Assembly: GCF_000215975.1 (NCBI RefSeq)
Contig: NC_015682.1
Span: 372,001-436,000, forward strand
Source: Thermodesulfobacterium geofontis OPF15
GTDB lineage: Bacteria > Desulfobacterota > Thermodesulfobacteria > Thermodesulfobacteriales > Thermodesulfobacteriaceae
Reading direction: 5' to 3'
Length of the DNA: 64,000 bases
Below are positions 32,945 through 40,925 of the stretch, piece after piece. Every line of letters begins with the position of its first letter. Within the stretch, counting starts at the first letter, position 1. The notes beneath the pieces were generated by a model that worked only from the letters and a program-made list of their open reading frames with translations, did no database searches and was not told the DNA's origin. The position numbers and the translations under genes are program-made.

Positions 32945-33019
32945 TGGGGGATCGTCTAATTGGCAGGACAGTGGACTCTGGATCCACGAGTGGAGGTTCG
33001 AGTCCTCCTCCCCCAGCCA
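32945..33019 (+). tRNA. tRNA-Gln (anticodon CUG)
   Basis: The cloverleaf starts TGGGGGATCGTCTAATTGG and has an anticodon stem GTGGA/TCCAC around the loop CTCTGGA (anticodon CTG, reads CAG). The T arm is GGAGGTTCGAGTCCTCC, and a genomically encoded CCA follows. The U1 start is typical of tRNA-Gln. Confidence 0.95.
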
Positions 33020-33063
33020 TTTAAATTTAAAAAAATCTATTCTATAGCTCATATTATTTCTAT

Positions 33064-35718
33064 ATGTCTAAATTTTTAACTTCTTTTATTTTTGCCTTTG
33101 TCTTTTTCTTTACATATTTTATTTTTTTCTCCTTAGGGGGCTTTTCTATGGAAAATAGGAACCAAACTTTAGAGCTTTTAGTCTCTAAAGTGAAAGAAAA
33201 GAAACTTCAAAATGGGCTTACAGTTCTTTTTTACCCTTATAAAAGAGAAGATGTAGTTACTGTAAAACTTTGTGTCAAAGTAGGAAGTGCCTATGAAAAG
33301 GAATCTGAAGCTGGAATAACCCATCTAATTGAACATATGATTTTTAAAGGAACCGAAACCAAAAAACCAGAAGATATTGTAGGAGTTATTGAAGCTTTAG
33401 GTGGTTATATGAATGCCTTTACTTCTTATGATTATACCTGTTATTATGTAGCTGGTCCTTCTACAGTTGCTGAAAAAGCATTGGATATTCTTTCAGATGT
33501 AGTTTTTCATCCCTATTTTGATCCATTAGAATTAGAAAGAGAAAAAGAAGTTGTTATAGAAGAAATGAAAATGCGGCTTGATAACCCCTTTGTCGTTCTC
33601 TTTGAGAATTTAATGAAAGCTTCTTATAAAAAATATCCCTACAGAAGACCGATAATTGGTTATGAAAATACAGTAAAATCTTTTAAAAGGGAAGATCTTT
33701 TAAATTTTCTCAATCATTTTTATACTCCTAAAAATATGATCCTTATTGTGGTAGGAAATTTAGAAGAAAATAAACTTTTTTCTCTTATTAACAAGTATTT
33801 TTCTTTTTTACCAAAAAGAAAACTTAAAAAAGTTATTTTTCCGAAAGAGACTTATACTGAAGAACCTTCTCTTATATGGATAGAAAGACCTGTCAAGGAA
33901 GGCTATTTTGCTTTTACTTTGCCTGGAGCCTCTTTTAGGGATGAAGATGCACCTTATTTAGATTTGCTTTCAGAAATTCTTGGCGGTGGAGAATCTTCAA
34001 GATTATATAAAAGACTAAAAAGGGATTTAAATTTAGTAAAAACTATTTCTGCTTCTTCTTACACTCCTTACGGACCTGGGCTTTTTGAAATATATGGAAC
34101 TGCTGATCCTCAAAATTTTAAAGAAATTATTAAAGAGACTCTTTTAGAACTTGAAAAAATTAAACTTTTGGGTGTTAGTAGTGAAGAATTAAATAAAGCA
34201 AAAACTCAAATTCTTTCTGATTTTGTCTTTTCATCAGAAACTTCGGAAGGACTTTCAAGTACCTTAGGTAGTTTTCAACTTGTCCGTGGCTCTTATAAAG
34301 ATATTCTTTGGTATCAGAAAAAAATAGAAACCGCAACAATCGAAGATTTGATAAGGGTTTCAAAAAAATATTTTAATCCTCAAAAATTGGTTGTTTCTTT
34401 TCTTTCAGAAAAAAAGCTTTTTGATAATACTGAACTTAAAAAAATAATTTCAACCTTTGGACATAACATTCAATTACCTGAAATATTTACTTTAAACAAT
34501 AATTTAAAAGTAATTTTGTATCCTCAAAATGATATCCCTTCAGTAGGGGTGACCCTTGCTTTCCCAGGTGGTTTAAGATTTGAAACTAAAGAGACTAATG
34601 GAGTTTTTCAAGCACTTTCTCTTTTATGGACGAGAGGAACTAAAAATTATACAGCTGAAGAGCTTGCAGAAAAACTTGAATCTATTGGAACAACTATTAA
34701 GGGTTTTACAGGAAGAAACACTTTTGGATTAAAAATGCTCTCTTTATCTTCAAAATTAGATGAATCTTTAGAATATTTTAAAGAGATACTTATTTATCCT
34801 TCCTTTGAAGAAAAAGAATGTGAGAAAGCTAAACCTGAATTATATTCCCTATTATTAAGACAGCAAGATCAACCTATATCCTTAGCAGTGAATGAATTTT
34901 TGAAAGTCCTTTTCCCAGATCATCCTTATGGTTTGAATTCTGCGGGAAGTTTAGAATTTTATCAAAAATTTACTTGTGAAGATTTAAAAACTATTTATAA
35001 AAAGTTTGTAAGACCTGAAAGGGGTGTTTTAGTAATTACAGGAAATTTTGAACTAACCTCTGTTAAAGAAAAAATTAAAAATCTTTTTAACGATTGGAAA
35101 TCTGAAACCCAAGAAACTATTCTGGAAGAACCAGAACCAATCTTCCCTAAAAATCTTTTTACTCGTATAGAAAAAGAAACTTTCCAAACTCAAATTTTGC
35201 TTGGATTTCAAACTCCGGGATTAAATGCTAAAGAAAAGGTCGCTTTAGAAATATTAAATAGTGCCCTTTCAGGGCAAAACGGAAGACTTTTTAGAATACT
35301 TAGAGATGAAAAATCTTTAGCCTATTCAGTAACCTCCTTTTTAATTTTCTATCCTAAAAAATCTGCTTTTGTTTTATATATAGGTTGTTCTCCTAAAAAG
35401 GAAAAATCTGCTATTACAGGTTTTTGGGAAATTTTAGAAGAAATTAAAACCCATGGTCTTTTACCTGAAGAAATAGAAAGGGCAAAAAATAGATTAATAG
35501 GTAGTTTGAAATTGGAATTACAAAGCAATCTATCTATATCTGAAGAAATGGCAATAAATGAAGTTTTAGGGTTGGGATGGAATTATAGTCTTCTCTATGA
35601 AAATTTAGTAAAATCTGTTACCGATGAAGATATTAAAAACTTAATTGAAACTTTTTTTAAAAGGGAAAATGCTGTATTATTTATCTTAGGAAAAAATGAA
35701 AATAGAAACCATAAGTAA
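33064..35718 (+). CDS. Double-domain M16 zinc metalloprotease, exported
   Basis: The 884-residue protein has a hydrophobic signal segment (residues 4-27) and two M16 halves. The first half carries the inverted zinc motif HLIEH (residues 87-91) and the distal Glu in the EREKEVVIEEMK segment. The second half (from about residue 470, LNNNLKVILYPQ) lacks the zinc motif and should be the inactive clam-shell partner, with the R/Y-type pattern (FRILRDEKSLAYSV) near 750. M16 enzymes degrade small peptides or signal peptides; this one would act in the periplasm. It ends with a 23-bp overlap into tsaE. Confidence 0.92.
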   Translation: MSKFLTSFIFAFVFFFTYFIFFSLGGFSMENRNQTLELLVSKVKEKKLQNGLTVLFYPYKREDVVTVKLCVKVGSAYEKESEAGITHLIEHMIFKGTETKKPEDIVGVIEALGGYMNAFTSYDYTCYYVAGPSTVAEKALDILSDVVFHPYFDPLELEREKEVVIEEMKMRLDNPFVVLFENLMKASYKKYPYRRPIIGYENTVKSFKREDLLNFLNHFYTPKNMILIVVGNLEENKLFSLINKYFSFLPKRKLKKVIFPKETYTEEPSLIWIERPVKEGYFAFTLPGASFRDEDAPYLDLLSEILGGGESSRLYKRLKRDLNLVKTISASSYTPYGPGLFEIYGTADPQNFKEIIKETLLELEKIKLLGVSSEELNKAKTQILSDFVFSSETSEGLSSTLGSFQLVRGSYKDILWYQKKIETATIEDLIRVSKKYFNPQKLVVSFLSEKKLFDNTELKKIISTFGHNIQLPEIFTLNNNLKVILYPQNDIPSVGVTLAFPGGLRFETKETNGVFQALSLLWTRGTKNYTAEELAEKLESIGTTIKGFTGRNTFGLKMLSLSSKLDESLEYFKEILIYPSFEEKECEKAKPELYSLLLRQQDQPISLAVNEFLKVLFPDHPYGLNSAGSLEFYQKFTCEDLKTIYKKFVRPERGVLVITGNFELTSVKEKIKNLFNDWKSETQETILEEPEPIFPKNLFTRIEKETFQTQILLGFQTPGLNAKEKVALEILNSALSGQNGRLFRILRDEKSLAYSVTSFLIFYPKKSAFVLYIGCSPKKEKSAITGFWEILEEIKTHGLLPEEIERAKNRLIGSLKLELQSNLSISEEMAINEVLGLGWNYSLLYENLVKSVTDEDIKNLIETFFKRENAVLFILGKNENRNHK

Positions 35719-36166
35719 CTCTGAAGAAGACACCATTAATTTTGGAAAAAAATTAGGATTTCTTCTTAAACCTGGAGACTTAATTCTCCTTTATGGAGAT
35801 TTAGGTTCTGGAAAAACTACTTTTGTAAAGGGCTTAGCTGAAAGCTTAGAAGTTAATCAAGATTTTTATATAACCAGTCCCTCATTTTCCCTTATAAATG
35901 TTTATGAAGGAAAATATACTATTTATCATGTAGATCTTTATAGACTTGATACTTTAGAAGTTGAGGATTTAGGTCTTTGGGAATACTTAAATGAGGGCAT
36001 AGTAATTATTGAATGGGCTGATAGATTAAAAACACCTCTTAAAGACGATTATATAGAGATTTTTTTTGAATTTTTAGATTATTCAAAAAGAAAAATCACT
36101 TTTGTTGGTTATGGAGAATGGCAAGAGCTCCTAAAAGGCTTGGATTGGGATGAAGAATCACATTAA
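35696..36166 (+). CDS. tsaE: tRNA threonylcarbamoyladenosine biosynthesis ATPase
   Basis: TsaE is the small ATPase that works with TsaB/D to attach the t6A modification to ANN-decoding tRNAs. The 156-residue protein has Walker A GDLGSGKTTFVKG (near residue 34), the switch-like TSPSFSLINVYEG and the Walker-B-like HVDLYRL and IIEWADR segments. Its start overlaps the M16 gene by 23 bp, and its 3' end overlaps the convergent glk by 71 bp. The last 20 or so residues therefore lie opposite glk codons. The core domain is complete before the overlap. Confidence 0.93.
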   Translation: MKIETISNSEEDTINFGKKLGFLLKPGDLILLYGDLGSGKTTFVKGLAESLEVNQDFYITSPSFSLINVYEGKYTIYHVDLYRLDTLEVEDLGLWEYLNEGIVIIEWADRLKTPLKDDYIEIFFEFLDYSKRKITFVGYGEWQELLKGLDWDEESH

Positions 36167-37037
36167 GAGAAAATTTATCTAAAAGTCCTTTTAATTTTTC
36201 ATTTTTAAAATAACCCCTTAAAAGTACCTCTTTAAATTCTTGCTCTTCTAAAAACTCTTTTAAGGCTTGAATGACTCCTCCTGTTATATAAATTCCTCCT
36301 TCTGGTAAGCTGTAAAGTGCAAGTTGGGAAATCTTTCTTCCTAAAAGCTCAAAAAATTTTTTAATTACTTTTAATGCCTTTGGATCTTTTTTTCTTGCAA
36401 GTTCTGTAACTTTTTCAGGAGGAAGAACTTCATTAAAATAGTATTCATACCAATAACTAATAGCTTTTCCTGAAAGCGCCTTCTCCCAACTTAATTCTTC
36501 TTCTTTATTTTCTAAAAATTTTAAATATTTAAACTCTTCTTCATTTAAAGGAGAAAAAAATATATGCCCTCCTTCTGTAGGAAGTATCGTTAAAGGTTTT
36601 TCTTTTACCAGAATAGCTTCTCCTAATCCTGTTCCAGGAGCAATAAATGCCTTTGGCTCCTTTTTTAAAGTTTTTTTACCTTTTATATTTAAAATTTCAC
36701 TTTTTTTTAAAAGCAATATACTTGCAGATAAAGCTTGTAAATCATTTAACAGAATAACTTCTTTAAACCCAAAAAATTTTTTTAATTTATACTTTGAAAC
36801 CTCCCAATTTAGATTTGTTAAATAGGCTCGATCCTTAATAACAGGACCTGCTAAAGCAAATACTGCTACATTTGGAATTTTTTTTAAATCTAAATCTGAA
36901 AAATAACTTCCAACTACTTCATAAATATTTCTAAAATTTTTACTTTTATAAATTTTTAGATTTATAAAATTTTTACTTTTTTTTCTAACTAAAGCTAATC
37001 TTGAGTTTGTTCCCCCTATATCTGCAATTAAAATCAT
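36096..37037 (-). CDS. glk: Glucokinase (ROK-independent Glk type)
   Basis: The 313-residue sugar kinase has the ATP-binding start LIADIGGTNSRLAL (residues 3-16), the sugar-binding region NWEVSKYKLKKFFGF and LNDLQALSA, and APGTGLGEAIL near residue 131. The C-terminal NPSLLGALAIL is typical of Glk. It would phosphorylate glucose for glycogen or trehalose turnover, or for glycan recycling. It lies 4 bp after skp on the minus strand and overlaps tsaE tail to tail by 71 bp, an unusually long convergent overlap. Both readings look genuine. Confidence 0.9.
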   Translation of the reverse strand: MILIADIGGTNSRLALVRKKSKNFINLKIYKSKNFRNIYEVVGSYFSDLDLKKIPNVAVFALAGPVIKDRAYLTNLNWEVSKYKLKKFFGFKEVILLNDLQALSASILLLKKSEILNIKGKKTLKKEPKAFIAPGTGLGEAILVKEKPLTILPTEGGHIFFSPLNEEEFKYLKFLENKEEELSWEKALSGKAISYWYEYYFNEVLPPEKVTELARKKDPKALKVIKKFFELLGRKISQLALYSLPEGGIYITGGVIQALKEFLEEQEFKEVLLRGYFKNEKLKGLLDKFSLNVILHPNPSLLGALAILHNQQK

Positions 37038-37041
37038 TAAA

Positions 37042-37596
37042 TTATTTTTTTGGTTGTTTTATCGTAGCATAATGCTCATCAAAAAGTTTAATTATCTTTT
37101 GAGTAATATCTATTTCAGGAGAAGCATAATAGATACCTGGTTGATTTTTTTCTAAAATAAGATCGTATTTTTCTGTACTAACAAACTTGTCTATAACCTT
37201 TTCTAATTCTTTAAAAACTGGATCTAACATCTTTTTTTCATATTCTTTCATTTCATATTGTGCATCTTCTTGCATACTTTTAAGTTCTCTAAGTAATTTT
37301 TGATATTCTGATTGTTTCTTTTCTTTTACTTCTTGAGACCAAAGGGAGCTTTTTTTCTCTATTTCATCTTTTAAAGCTTGTAATTCTTCTGCCTTTTTTT
37401 GTATCTTAGCTGATAACTCATCATATTTTTGCTGTAACTGAGCCATTACTTCTTGACCATATTTTGAAGTATTAATTACTTTTTTAATATCTATAACCCC
37501 TATTTTAAAAGTATTAACACTTTGAGCATATCCATATTTTATCATCCCCAAAAAAATAATCATAATCAAAAATGCTCTTATATGAATTTTATCCAT
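37042..37596 (-). CDS. skp: Skp/OmpH-family periplasmic chaperone
   Basis: The 184-residue protein has a signal peptide (about residues 1-24, ending YGYAQ), followed by the OmpH start FKIGVIDIKKVINTS and a long, strongly charged coiled coil (about 50-130), as in the tentacles of Skp. Skp guards unfolded outer-membrane proteins such as the BtuB receptor in this window. It lies between pal (22 bp upstream) and glk (4 bp downstream) on one strand. It is not in the usual bamA-lpxD context. Confidence 0.88.
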   Translation of the reverse strand: MDKIHIRAFLIMIIFLGMIKYGYAQSVNTFKIGVIDIKKVINTSKYGQEVMAQLQQKYDELSAKIQKKAEELQALKDEIEKKSSLWSQEVKEKKQSEYQKLLRELKSMQEDAQYEMKEYEKKMLDPVFKELEKVIDKFVSTEKYDLILEKNQPGIYYASPEIDITQKIIKLFDEHYATIKQPKK

Positions 37597-37618
37597 TTTT
37601 TATAACCCCCTCACGATT

Positions 37619-38209
37619 TTATTTTATAATTACAAAATCAACCCTTCTATTTATTGCCCAACATTTTTCATTGCTTTCTTTACAAAGTGGTTTTTCTTCA
37701 CCAAAACTTACAGTACTAATTCTATTTTCTTCTATCCCAAGTTTTACAAGAACTTTTTTAACTTCTAAAGCTCTTTTTGCTCCTAATGCCATATTATATT
37801 CGTTTGTCCCTCTTTCATCACAATTTCCTTGAAGTTCAATTTTTACTTCAGGATGATTTAAAAGATATTTAACATTTTCTTTTAATCTATCCCACATATC
37901 CTCTCTAATAGAGTATTCATCAAAATCAAAAAATATAGCTAAAAGCGGTGCAGAACCTCTTCCATAAAGTTTCCAATATTCTTTATCTTCTTTTTGAGAA
38001 GGAATTTCTTCAGGTTTAAAAACTTCTTCAGTTGCTTTAGAAATCTCCTCTTTTTCTTTAACAGCTTTTTCTACTTTTTCAGGTTTTTTAACTTCCTCTT
38101 TTGGTTTTTCTACAACAGGTGGTGGAATTTCAACCACAGGTGGAACTTCTTTTTTTGCACAGCTAAATAAAAAAACACAAATTATACTTAAATATAAAAT
38201 TTTTTTCAT
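37619..38209 (-). CDS. pal: Peptidoglycan-associated lipoprotein
   Basis: The 196-residue lipoprotein has the lipobox LFSC (Cys at residue 17), a Pro/Glu/Lys-rich tether (about 20-85) and an OmpA-type peptidoglycan-binding domain. That domain has DFDEYSIREDMWDRL and the diagnostic GNCDERGTNEYNMALGAKRA motif, with NRRVDFVI at the end. It anchors the outer membrane to peptidoglycan as part of Tol-Pal. Tol genes are not in the window. It lies 8 bp after the Cys-cluster gene and before skp. Confidence 0.94.
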   Translation of the reverse strand: MKKILYLSIICVFLFSCAKKEVPPVVEIPPPVVEKPKEEVKKPEKVEKAVKEKEEISKATEEVFKPEEIPSQKEDKEYWKLYGRGSAPLLAIFFDFDEYSIREDMWDRLKENVKYLLNHPEVKIELQGNCDERGTNEYNMALGAKRALEVKKVLVKLGIEENRISTVSFGEEKPLCKESNEKCWAINRRVDFVIIK

Positions 38210-38217
38210 AAAGCCTC

Positions 38218-38793
38218 CTAACTATATCCTGCTATATCTAACTCTAAAAGAAAATCTCCTAATAAATATTCAAGTTCCTTTCTAATATATACACAAATCT
38301 TATAAAGTAAAGTTAATTCATATGAAATAGTTTGAGTTAGTAAAGCATATTCTTCTGGAGAAAAAAGTCTTAAAAGTCTATTACAAAAAAATTCTCTACA
38401 TAAATAAGGTCTTGCAAAAATTTTACAACCCCTTGGACCAACAAAAAAACATCTTCCAGGAACTTCTCTCTCTTGAGGAATGAGTGTTTTAAAAAACATA
38501 TTAATTAGTAATATATTGATAGTTACTTCATTTTCTAATCCTATCTTACAACAACCTTTATTTTCTTCTACAGAACATCTATAGCATTCTTTAAAGGAAC
38601 CTAAATTTTCCATTAATTCATTTGATTTAAGTATAGCAATTTTATAATCCTCTAAAAGATTAATAAACTTTTCATCTCCTAAAAAATATTCTCCCCAGTC
38701 TTTAAAAAGATTTTCTGCAATTCTTATTTTTTCTAAAATAAGCGCTGTAGGATCAGGATCTATAACTCTTAAATACTTTAAATTTTTTAACAT
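38218..38793 (-). CDS. Cysteine-cluster protein (YkgJ-like), unknown function
   Basis: A soluble 191-residue protein with nine Cys in a tight central block: ECYRCSVEENKGCCKIG (about residues 69-85), then GRCFFVGPRGCKIFARPYLCREFFC (split set, about 111-136). The spacing resembles YkgJ-type metal or Fe-S binding proteins such as the one at 4480, but the overall sequence differs. The N- and C-terminal parts are helical. It heads the minus-strand group with pal, skp and glk and has a promoter-like element 20 bp upstream. No function is assigned. Confidence 0.7.
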   Translation of the reverse strand: MLKNLKYLRVIDPDPTALILEKIRIAENLFKDWGEYFLGDEKFINLLEDYKIAILKSNELMENLGSFKECYRCSVEENKGCCKIGLENEVTINILLINMFFKTLIPQEREVPGRCFFVGPRGCKIFARPYLCREFFCNRLLRLFSPEEYALLTQTISYELTLLYKICVYIRKELEYLLGDFLLELDIAGYS

Positions 38794-38814
38794 AAATTTT
38801 TAATAAATTAGTTG

Positions 38815-38843
38815 TGTATAGTAAGTAAAGTAAAATTAAACAA
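38815..38843 (-). promoter_or_regulatory. Putative promoter of the Cys-cluster/pal/skp/glk group
   Basis: On the minus strand TTGTTT (38843-38838), a 17-bp spacer and TATACA (38820-38815) lie 21 bp upstream of the first gene. The match is moderate and the region is AT-rich, so a chance hit is possible. The rest of the 165-bp gap (38794-38958) shows nothing else. Confidence 0.4.
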
Positions 38844-38958
38844 AATACTCATAAACAAAAAATCGCCTTATTTTAAAGGTTTAAAAGTTTTATTAAAAAT
38901 TCTGAAATAATATATTAAAAATCAGATTTAAAATTTTAAAAGTTTTCTACATAAAATT

Positions 38959-39741
38959 CTACATAGTTTTTAATATTTTAAAATTTTTAAGAATCCATAG
39001 AGCATGATAGGTACTTTCTAAAAAGGAGACTCCTTGTGAATTCCTCCCAAATCCTCCATCAGAATTCCAACAAGACAAAATAAAATCTTTTAATTTAGTT
39101 AAATTTTTTGGTTTTAAATTAGAATGATAAAGAATGTAGCAGGCATAATAAGTAGAATCCATATAAGAGGTAGTATCTTTAAGGATCCCAAATCCTCCAT
39201 CAGGATTTTGAGCTTCTAAGATAACATTTATAAATTCTGAAGGGAAATTATTTCTAAGAATTTTGTAAAGATAATAATAAGCTTCAAGGGATTTTAAATT
39301 AAAAGATGAGAAATTATTCGAAACAAAATTCTTTATTGATAAAGTAGAGTCATTTTCATTTAGTATTTCAAATATTTCCATAATAAAACATAATTTTTCA
39401 AGATTATTTGAACTTTTAGTTAAGTTTTTTCTTAAATTGTTTTTATAAATATTTATAGTTTGTGGAGAAAGAGAATTAAGAAGGTTTAAATACTTTAATA
39501 ATTTAGAAAATTTAGCTAAGGGTTTAAGGGAAAGTTCTAAAGGATTTTGATGGAGAAGAAAATTTTTAAGCTTTTCTTTGTTTTTGTTTAAAGAGAACTC
39601 ACATAAATAAAGGATTTTTACAGCATAATAAGTATCTTCTATAGTTGGAGGAAGTAAGTGTGTTGCTCCAAAGCCTCCTTCATCTTTTTCTTTTTTTAAA
39701 ACAAAATCTATTACTTTATTTAGATCAATTTCAGAGAGCAT
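38959..39741 (-). CDS. Prenyltransferase/squalene-cyclase-type repeat protein
   Basis: The 260-residue protein has alpha-helical repeats with the GGFG signature of prenyltransferase beta subunits and terpene cyclases. Examples are EGGFGATHLLPPTIEDTYYA near the start, NPDGGFGILKDT near residue 188 and NSDGGFGRN near 226, each followed by a STYYA/STYHA helix. It lacks a DxDD or DCTAE cyclase motif and is too short for a hopene cyclase. It therefore more likely binds peptides or lipids or is a regulatory alpha/alpha-barrel protein. It lies 3 bp after ftsY and is presumably co-transcribed. No true function is known to me. Confidence 0.75.
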   Translation of the reverse strand: MLSEIDLNKVIDFVLKKEKDEGGFGATHLLPPTIEDTYYAVKILYLCEFSLNKNKEKLKNFLLHQNPLELSLKPLAKFSKLLKYLNLLNSLSPQTINIYKNNLRKNLTKSSNNLEKLCFIMEIFEILNENDSTLSIKNFVSNNFSSFNLKSLEAYYYLYKILRNNFPSEFINVILEAQNPDGGFGILKDTTSYMDSTYYACYILYHSNLKPKNLTKLKDFILSCWNSDGGFGRNSQGVSFLESTYHALWILKNFKILKTM

Positions 39742-39744
39742 TAT

Positions 39745-40677
39745 TTAATCAGGTAATATAGCTGAAACAAAGGAATTTTTATCAAAAGGAATAAGATCTT
39801 CTGGTTTTTCTCCCAAACCTATAAATCTTATTGGTAAATTATATTTATGGGATACAGCTATAGCTATTCCTCCTTTTGCAGTTCCATCCATTTTAGTAAT
39901 AATTACACTATGAATAGGTATTGCAGAAGAAAAGTGTTGAGCTTGACTTAAAGCATTTTGTCCTGTAGTTGCATCAAGAACCAAAATATTTTCTTGAGAT
40001 TCTTGAGGAACAAGTTTATTTATAACTTTTACCATTTTCTTTAGTTCCTCAATAAGATTATATTTAGTGTGGAGTCTTCCTGCAGTATCAATAAGGACTA
40101 CATCTATTTTATTTTTTTGTGCATAGCTAATTCCTTGATAAATTACAGCTCCAGGGTCAGCTCCTTCTTGAAGAGCACAAACAGGTGCCTCTATTCTTTC
40201 TCCCCAAGTTTTTAATTGATCTATAGCAGCAGCTCTAAAGGTATCTGCAGCAACTAATAAAACTGAATAACCATTATTTTTCAATATTTTCCCCAATTTA
40301 GCAATAGTAGTAGTTTTACCAACACCATTAACCCCTAAAAAAAAGAGAACAGAAGGGTTTCCAGGTGGAGGGAAGGGCTTATTTGTATCTTTGAGAAAAG
40401 AAATTAATTGCTCTTTTAAGAAGGATTTTAACTCTTTAACAGTAAGTGTTTCTCCTTGAAGAATTTTTGTTTTAATAGGATCGAGTAAGGCTAAGGTTGT
40501 TTCAACTCCTACATCTGCTAAAATGAGAGTTTCTTCTAATTCTTCTATAGTTTTAAGATCAACGATTTTGTCAATTTCAAAGATTTCTGAAAATTTTTCA
40601 GATAAAAATTTTTTAGTCTTAGAAAGTCCTGATTTAAACTTATCTAAAAGGTTTTCTTTTTTAAAGAAATTGAACAC
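39745..40677 (-). CDS. ftsY: Signal recognition particle receptor
   Basis: FtsY is the SRP receptor GTPase that delivers ribosomes to the Sec translocon. The 310-residue protein has the N domain (helical, about 1-95) and the G domain with GVNGVGKTTTIAKL (P-loop, near residue 114), DTFRAAAIDQL, DTAGRL, ITKMDGTAKGG and the closing GLGEKPEDLIPF. The acidic A domain of larger FtsY proteins is missing, as is common in many bacteria. It is preceded by tRNA-Ser on the same strand and followed by the repeat protein. Confidence 0.95.
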   Translation of the reverse strand: MFNFFKKENLLDKFKSGLSKTKKFLSEKFSEIFEIDKIVDLKTIEELEETLILADVGVETTLALLDPIKTKILQGETLTVKELKSFLKEQLISFLKDTNKPFPPPGNPSVLFFLGVNGVGKTTTIAKLGKILKNNGYSVLLVAADTFRAAAIDQLKTWGERIEAPVCALQEGADPGAVIYQGISYAQKNKIDVVLIDTAGRLHTKYNLIEELKKMVKVINKLVPQESQENILVLDATTGQNALSQAQHFSSAIPIHSVIITKMDGTAKGGIAIAVSHKYNLPIRFIGLGEKPEDLIPFDKNSFVSAILPD

Positions 40678-40700
40678 TTTTTAAGAACCTGATAAAAATA

Positions 40701-40791
40701 CGGAGGAGGAGGGATTCGAACCCCCGGAGGGAGAGCGAGCTCCCTCAACGGCTTTCAAGGCCGCCCCCTTCGTCCACTCGGGCACTCCTCC
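40701..40791 (-). tRNA. tRNA-Ser (anticodon UGA)
   Basis: A class II tRNA of 91 nt with acceptor GGAGGAG/CTCCTCC, anticodon loop CTTGAAA (anticodon TGA, reads TCA), a long GC-rich variable arm (GAGGGAGC...GCTCTCCCTC) and T arm GGGGGTTCGAATCCC. The discriminator base is G, typical of tRNA-Ser. CCA is not encoded. Confidence 0.95.
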
Positions 40792-40799
40792 GAATATAA

Positions 40800-40828
40800 A
40801 ATATACTACAAAACTTAACAAATGTAAA
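40800..40828 (-). promoter_or_regulatory. Promoter of tRNA-Ser
   Basis: On the minus strand TTTACA (40828-40823), a 17-bp spacer and TATATT (40805-40800) end 8 bp before the tRNA 5' base. Confidence 0.55.
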
Positions 40829-40860
40829 GATTAAAGCTATTATCGTAAAAAATAAAAAAC

Positions 40861-40889
40861 TTGACTTTATAAAAGTGGTTCGATAAAAT
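40861..40889 (+). promoter_or_regulatory. Promoter of the second octaheme cytochrome gene
   Basis: TTGACT (40861-40866), a 17-bp spacer and TAAAAT (40884-40889) lie 36 bp upstream of the ATG. The core CTTGACTTTATAAAA is identical over 15 bases to the promoter of the HAO-like cytochrome at 3671-3698. Confidence 0.65.
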
Positions 40890-40925
40890 TCTTAAAAAAT
40901 TAAAAATTAAAATCGGGAGATTGAA

